Assembly: GCA_046346965.1 (NCBI GenBank)
Contig: JAXMHB010000008.1
Span: 1-64,000 of the forward strand
Source of the DNA: JAXMHB01 sp046346965
Lineage (GTDB): Bacteria; Pseudomonadota; Gammaproteobacteria; Xanthomonadales; SZUA-5
Direction of reading: 5' to 3'
Length of the DNA: 64,000 bases
Each line of letters opens with the position of its first letter. The stretch's first letter is position 1. The notes beneath the pieces were generated by a model. It worked only from the letters and a program-made list of their open reading frames with translations. It was not told the DNA's origin and did not search any database. Shown one piece after another: positions 59,727 through 64,000 of the stretch. The translations under genes were made by a program, and so were the position numbers.

Positions 59727-60161
59727 TCAGGCGACGCGCGTGCTCCACTGGGCCTCAGCCCCCGGTACGTTTCCCACCGACTCCTTCAGCAGTCGCAGCG
59801 TGCGCATGACCGAGCGATGCAGATCCTGCATCTCGCCGTAAGGCACGTCTTTGGTTTCGTGGTAGGCCACCGCCAGCCACAGCGCGATGCCGCGCAGTTT
59901 GAGCGGCAGATTGTCGGAGCGGATGCGGTCGAGCGCGATCGCGGTGCCATTGCCCCAGGGGCTGTAGCGCTCGTTGTTCTCGCTCGAATACAGATGCGGC
60001 ACCGCCGCGGCGGCCGCGTTGGCGAACTCCTTCTGCGCCAGCGCAAACAGCGCACGGCGCTGGTCCAGCGACAAGAGGCCGATCGCTTTTTCCAGATCTT
60101 TCAGCTGGTTGCGCAAGGTCAGATAGCGGGCGAGTGCAAGTGTGCGAAAGACGATCTTCAT
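59727..60161 (-). CDS. Hypothetical protein, mostly helical
   Basis: 144 residues from the ATG at 60161; 28 further codons upstream lack support. The sequence is helical (ALARYLTLRNQLKDLEKAIG, DQRRALFALAQKEFANAA), with a Ser-Asn-Pro turn (LYSSENNERYSPWGNG) and a final region LPLKLRGIALWLAVAYHETK. The ribosome site is weak. Similar uncharacterised proteins occur in this order of bacteria as far as I can judge. It is divergent from the S46 peptidase gene. Confidence 0.6.
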   Translation of the reverse strand: MKIVFRTLALARYLTLRNQLKDLEKAIGLLSLDQRRALFALAQKEFANAAAAAVPHLYSSENNERYSPWGNGTAIALDRIRSDNLPLKLRGIALWLAVAYHETKDVPYGEMQDLHRSVMRTLRLLKESVGNVPGAEAQWSTRVA

Positions 60162-60390
60162 GGACGTGTACTCGGGCGACCTCGGCAGGAGCATGGTGCC
60201 ACGTGCGGGCAGTTGCCCGATGTAGCGAATTGCCAACTTGGTCACAAGTTGACGCGGCGTGTCACAAGCCGGCGTAGGCTGCCTAGGTGTGCACGGCGAG
60301 TCAAGACCGGCGCTGTGACTTCCAGCGGTTGAGCGCGTCCCTGGACTCGCCTACATTCGCGCGCCCGCTCCGCCCACACCAGGACTCCGC

Positions 60391-62553
60391 ATGAACCGTC
60401 TCGCTGCCGCTCTGTTGCTGGCTCTCGCTACGCAAGCCCACGCCGTCGAAGGCATGTGGCAACCGCATCAGTTGCCGGCGATCGAAGCCGATCTGCGCAA
60501 GGCGGGCATCGCCGTCGATCCCAAGCAGCTGACCGATCTGACGCGCTACCCGATGAACGCCATCATCAGCCTGGGTGGCTTCTGCACGGCCTCCTTCGTG
60601 TCGCCGATGGGTCTGATCGTCACTAACCACCACTGCGCCTACGGCAGCATCCAGTTCAACTCCACCGCCGAGCGCAATCTGCTCGCCGATGGCTTCCTGG
60701 CGCAGACGCTGGGCGAGGAACTGAAGGGTGAGCCGACGCTGCGCGTGTATGTCACCGAGTCGATCACCGAGGTCACCGATCAGGTGCGCGGTGAGCTGTC
60801 GGCGATGGACACTGGCCGCAAGCGCTACGACGCCATCGACCGCAAGCAGAAGGCGCTGGTGGCCGAGTGCGAGGCAACACCGGGTTATCGCTGCGATGTC
60901 TACGTCTTCCACGGTGGCGCCCAGTACTTCCTGGTCAAGCAGATGGAGATTCGCGACGTGCGCCTCGTGTATGCGCCGGCCGAAGCCATCGGCAAGTTCG
61001 GCGGCGATATCGACAACTGGATCTGGCCGCGCCACACCGGCGACTTTGCCTATTACCGCGCCTATGTGGGCCCGGATGGCAAGCCGGCGGATTACAGCGA
61101 GTCCAACGTGCCCTATCGCCCGAAGGCGCATCTGAAGGTGCAGCCGGCCGGCGTGCAGGAAGGCGATTTCACCATGGTCGCCGGCTATCCCGGCCGCACC
61201 AATCGCTACCGTCTCAGCGAGGAAGTCGGCGATGCCATCAGCTGGCAGTATCCGACGCTGATCGAGCGCTATGGCAAGATCCTCGCGCTGATCGACGAGC
61301 ACACCAAAGACCGCCCCGATGCGGCCATCAAGTACGCCAGTCTGGTCGCCGCCTTCAACAACGGCTTGAAAAACTTCCAGGGCAATCTGGATGGTTTTGC
61401 CAAGATCGACGCCGTCGGCGCCAAGGCGGCCGAGGAAAAGGCGATCCTCGAATGGGCACGCGCCCATGATCAGGCCGCCGGCGTCGCCGGCTTTGAGGCG
61501 CTGAAGGCGCAGTTGGCGGAAGCGCGCACACGACGCGAGCGCGATCAGCTGATGCAGCTGGTCAGCAGCACGGCGCTGTACGCCAGTGCCCGCGATCTGT
61601 ATCGGCTGAGCGTGGAGCGCGAAAAGCCCAATGCCGAGCGTGAGTTTGGTTTCCAGGAACGCGACGAGCCGCGCATCCAGGGCCGGTTGATGCAGATGGA
61701 CCGGCGTTTCGATTCGACCGTGGACCGCGCGATCCTGACCTATGTGCTGGGCCTGTATCTGGAGCTGCCCAAAGAGAACCGTGTGCCCGAGCTGGATCGC
61801 TGGATCGCTGCTGGCGATGGCGAGCCGACGCCGGCCTCGCTGGCGCGTCAGCTCGACGGGCTGTACACCAGTCAGCTGATCGATCCCGAGAAGCGCATGC
61901 AGTGGTTCAAGCAGGATCGCAAAGCCATCGAAGCGGCCAAGGACCCGGCGCTGCAGTGGGCGGTGGCGATGCTGCCGGCGGCGCTGCGCATCGAGGACCA
62001 GATCAAGACCTACGGCGGCGAGGAAACCCGCAACCGCCCGGCCTGGATGGCGGCGCGCATCGCCTACGCCAAAGCGCAAGGCCAGGAGGTGTATCCGGAT
62101 GCCAACAACTCGCTGCGCGTGACCTTCGGCAACGTCAAGGGCTATACGCCGCGCGATGGCATCGTCTATGAGCCCTTTACCGATCTCGACGGCATCCTGG
62201 AAAAGCACACCGGCGAGGATCCGTTTGACGCCACCGAGAAGCAGCTAAAGGCAATCCGCAGCAAGCAGTACGGCCCCTACGCCGTGAACGGCTCGGTGCC
62301 GGTCAACTTCCTCGCCGATCTCGACATCACTGGCGGCAACTCGGGCTCGCCGATCCTGAATGCGCGCGCCGAACTGGTGGGACTGGCCTTTGACGGCAAC
62401 TACGAGTCGATCAGCTCGGGCTGGGTGTTCAATCCGCAGCTGACGCGGATGATCGGCGCCGATGTGCGCTACATGCTGTGGATCATGGATGCCGTCGACG
62501 GCGCCCACCGGCTGCTTGAGGAAATGGGTGTCAAACCTGCCTTCAAGCGCTGA
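60391..62553 (+). CDS. S46 family dipeptidyl-peptidase (DPP7-like)
   Basis: 720 residues, the normal length. A signal peptide ends at AHA-VE (about 18). The double chymotrypsin fold has its His in IVTNHHCAYGS (80-81), Asp near DIDNWIWPRHTGD and Ser in ITGGNSGSPILN. The residue 18 after the catalytic Ser, which separates DPP7 (Gly) from DPP11 (Arg) in Porphyromonas, is Gly here (FDGN), so it should prefer hydrophobic penultimate residues rather than Asp/Glu. It removes dipeptides from peptides in the periplasm or outside. It shares an overlap of 26 bases with the next gene. Confidence 0.92.
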   Translation: MNRLAAALLLALATQAHAVEGMWQPHQLPAIEADLRKAGIAVDPKQLTDLTRYPMNAIISLGGFCTASFVSPMGLIVTNHHCAYGSIQFNSTAERNLLADGFLAQTLGEELKGEPTLRVYVTESITEVTDQVRGELSAMDTGRKRYDAIDRKQKALVAECEATPGYRCDVYVFHGGAQYFLVKQMEIRDVRLVYAPAEAIGKFGGDIDNWIWPRHTGDFAYYRAYVGPDGKPADYSESNVPYRPKAHLKVQPAGVQEGDFTMVAGYPGRTNRYRLSEEVGDAISWQYPTLIERYGKILALIDEHTKDRPDAAIKYASLVAAFNNGLKNFQGNLDGFAKIDAVGAKAAEEKAILEWARAHDQAAGVAGFEALKAQLAEARTRRERDQLMQLVSSTALYASARDLYRLSVEREKPNAEREFGFQERDEPRIQGRLMQMDRRFDSTVDRAILTYVLGLYLELPKENRVPELDRWIAAGDGEPTPASLARQLDGLYTSQLIDPEKRMQWFKQDRKAIEAAKDPALQWAVAMLPAALRIEDQIKTYGGEETRNRPAWMAARIAYAKAQGQEVYPDANNSLRVTFGNVKGYTPRDGIVYEPFTDLDGILEKHTGEDPFDATEKQLKAIRSKQYGPYAVNGSVPVNFLADLDITGGNSGSPILNARAELVGLAFDGNYESISSGWVFNPQLTRMIGADVRYMLWIMDAVDGAHRLLEEMGVKPAFKR

Positions 62554-63859
62554 GCGCGACACGCCCGCCGACCCGGCGCCACCGGGTCGGCGGCGCGGAA
62601 TCCGCCGCGCCCAGTATCCGCAGGAACTGGCGAACTGGGCGCTGGTCAGCGTGGGTGTGGGAGCGGTGGAAGGCGCCGTCGCCGCGACGCTGGTGAAGAC
62701 GCGCTACAGCGGCGCGGTGTCGGACTGGGTGCTGGATCTGGCCGTGGCTCTGGTCGCCGGGGCGCCCGCCTGGTCGAATCTGGCCAGTTTTCTGTTTGCG
62801 GCGCACCAACTCGGGCGCGACAAGATTCGCTGGACGGTGCGCTGGCAAGCACTGGCCTTGGGCAGTGTGGCGATGTTGGCGCTGGTGCCGGGCGGCGCCG
62901 CCGGCCTGCTCGCCTCGGTGCTGCTGGTGCTGCTGGCGCGCATCGCCTGGGTCGGCGTGATCACATTGCGCGCAGTGGTGTGGCGGCGCAATTTTCCCGA
63001 CGCTGCGCGCGCCCGGCTGGCGTCGAAACTCTCCGCCTTCAATGCCCTGCTGATGGCCGCCAGCGGCGCCACGCTGGGCTGGTTGCTGGGCCACGCGCCG
63101 GCCTGGGAGCCGGTGTATTTCGCGCTGGTCGGCGGCGTCGGCCTGTACGGTGCTTGGCGCTACCGGCGTCTGCGCCTGCGCGGTCACCAGCATCTGCGCG
63201 CTCGCGAGGCGCAAACGCGCGCCGAGGGCGATCTGCGGCTGTCCTTTGCCAGCTTCCGCAAAGTGCTCGGCGCCGATCCTGGTTACGCCCGCTACATGCG
63301 CGGCATGTTCATCTTCGGCACCGGCAACCTGATGCTGCCGGCTCCGCTGCTGCTGATCCTGGGCGAGCAGCTCAAGCTCTCGGCTTTCGAGCAGGTGCTG
63401 CTGGTGGCCACGCTGCCGCTGCTGGTCCTGCCGCTGGCGATCGGGCGCTGGGCGCAGTTTTTTGATCGGGTACACATCGTCGAATTTCGCGCCGTGCACG
63501 CCTGGAGTTTCGTCTGCGCCAGCCTGGCTTTCTTGCTCGGCTGCGTCAGCGGTCAGCTATGGCTGCTGGTGCTGGGCTCGGTGCTGCTGGGCGTGGGCTA
63601 CGCCGGCGGGCAATTGGGCTGGAATCTGGGGCACAACGACTTTGCGCGCCCAGAGCAAGCCGCACTGTACATGGGCGTGCACGTGACGCTCACCGGCATC
63701 CGCGGACTGCTGGCGCCGCTGCTCGGCGTGGCCAGCTACCGCGCGCTGGAATCGCTCGCGCCCGGGCACGGCGCCTGGATGCTGCTGCTGGCGCTGGCGC
63801 TCAACATCAGTGGCGCGATCAGCTTCCGGCGCCAACTGCGCGAGCGGGCGCCCGCATGA
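62528..63859 (+). CDS. Major-facilitator-like membrane transporter
   Basis: 443 residues from a GTG at 62528 that overlaps the S46 gene by 26 bases; GAGG lies 7 bases before it. About ten to twelve helices, with a Gly-rich segment GVGYAGGQLGWNLGHNDFA. A basic loop follows the first six helices (RYRRLRLRGHQHLRAREAQ). Some uncharacterised MFS carriers near miaA in this order look alike; the substrate is unknown. Its stop overlaps the miaA start (ATGA), so the two are translationally coupled. Confidence 0.75.
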   Translation: MSNLPSSAERDTPADPAPPGRRRGIRRAQYPQELANWALVSVGVGAVEGAVAATLVKTRYSGAVSDWVLDLAVALVAGAPAWSNLASFLFAAHQLGRDKIRWTVRWQALALGSVAMLALVPGGAAGLLASVLLVLLARIAWVGVITLRAVVWRRNFPDAARARLASKLSAFNALLMAASGATLGWLLGHAPAWEPVYFALVGGVGLYGAWRYRRLRLRGHQHLRAREAQTRAEGDLRLSFASFRKVLGADPGYARYMRGMFIFGTGNLMLPAPLLLILGEQLKLSAFEQVLLVATLPLLVLPLAIGRWAQFFDRVHIVEFRAVHAWSFVCASLAFLLGCVSGQLWLLVLGSVLLGVGYAGGQLGWNLGHNDFARPEQAALYMGVHVTLTGIRGLLAPLLGVASYRALESLAPGHGAWMLLLALALNISGAISFRRQLRERAPA

Positions 63860-64000
63860 GTCCGCTGATCTGTCTGGTGGGCCCCACTGCGGCCGGCAAG
63901 ACCGCGACGGCACTGGCGCTGGCCGAGCGACTGCAGGCCGAGATCGTCAGCGTCGATTCCGCGCTGGTCTATCGCGGCATGGACATCGGCAGCGCCAAGC
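63856..64000 (+). CDS. miaA: tRNA dimethylallyltransferase, 3' part outside the window
   Basis: The first 48 codons are visible. The P-loop VGPTAAGKT starts near residue 8, followed by LAERLQAEIVSVDSALVYRGMDIGSAK, the substrate loop of the MiaA family. MiaA adds a dimethylallyl group to A37 of tRNAs reading UNN codons. The ATG overlaps the previous stop by 4 bases. The gene runs off the end of the window. Confidence 0.95.
   Translation, partial: MSPLICLVGPTAAGKTATALALAERLQAEIVSVDSALVYRGMDIGSAK

Overview
The window is about 64 kb of high-GC chromosomal DNA from a gammaproteobacterium. The best guess is the order Lysobacterales (Xanthomonadales). Supporting signs are the tRNA-Pro / MerR-like / ihfA / pheT / pheS / rplT / rpmI / infC / thrS / tRNA-Val block, a Pseudomonas/Xanthomonas-type branched-chain keto-acid dehydrogenase operon, an aceA-aceB glyoxylate pair, dispersed GTGAGTAG-type and GGGTCCC-type intergenic repeats, and a secreted FG-GAP protein ending in an acidic-aromatic tail (LFADDFED). 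No phage, plasmid or CRISPR locus is visible.

Layout. 1-3104: the end of a Bat (aerotolerance-type) operon, a VWA/TPR protein and BatD. 3147-9208: an accessory stretch. It holds a small anchored protein, an ABC ATPase gene split by a 269-bp palindromic MITE with a TA target duplication, its permease, and then a lower-GC three-gene operon encoding a secreted six-cysteine mini-protein, a TonB-C-like secreted protein and a duplicated FtsX/MacB-type permease. 9383-14910: a chorismate-lyase-like secreted protein, trpE, a 638-bp array of twenty-nine 22-bp repeats, a membrane-anchored MDR oxidoreductase and an Npt1/Npt2-type carrier. 14980-20207: lpd, bkdB, bkdA2, bkdA1 on the minus strand. 20480-29170: minus-strand metabolism and redox genes (aldehyde dehydrogenase, acetolactate-synthase-like enzyme, gamma-glutamyltransferase, flavodoxin-fold protein, MarC, SDR, monothiol glutaredoxin). 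29257-33949: an ACMSD-like decarboxylase, the FG-GAP protein and prolyl iminopeptidase. 34032-41824: the translation block. 41911-48604: oxidative-stress genes ahpF, ahpC (with an OxyR-like operator), a DUF885 peptidase-like protein, an FAD oxidoreductase with a DUF3429 protein, an NTF2-like protein and a glutathione peroxidase. 48793-55701: parE, a small unknown protein, aceA, aceB, ffh. 55830-64000: a Ser/Thr kinase with a TPR-like tail, a lipoprotein, G-rich tandem repeats, an unknown protein, an S46 dipeptidyl-peptidase, a major-facilitator-like carrier and the start of miaA.

How the genes work together. The bkd operon with lpd makes the complete multienzyme complex that oxidises branched-chain 2-oxoacids to acyl-CoA. 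aceA and aceB form the glyoxylate shunt that lets the cell grow on the resulting acetyl-CoA. ahpC-ahpF, glutathione peroxidase and Grx form a peroxide and thiol defence. Gamma-glutamyltransferase, prolyl iminopeptidase and the S46 and DUF885 proteins suggest peptide scavenging. infC starts at a non-standard AUA codon, as expected for an autoregulated IF3 gene.

The most unusual material is (i) the Cys-rich mini-protein / TonB-like / orphan permease operon beside the MITE-broken ABC exporter, (ii) the 22-bp array after trpE, and (iii) several dispersed repeat families, one of which has entered the coding sequence of the E2 linker. Start codons were moved from the longest open frame where a ribosome site, signal peptide or homologous N-terminus favoured a shorter or longer product.
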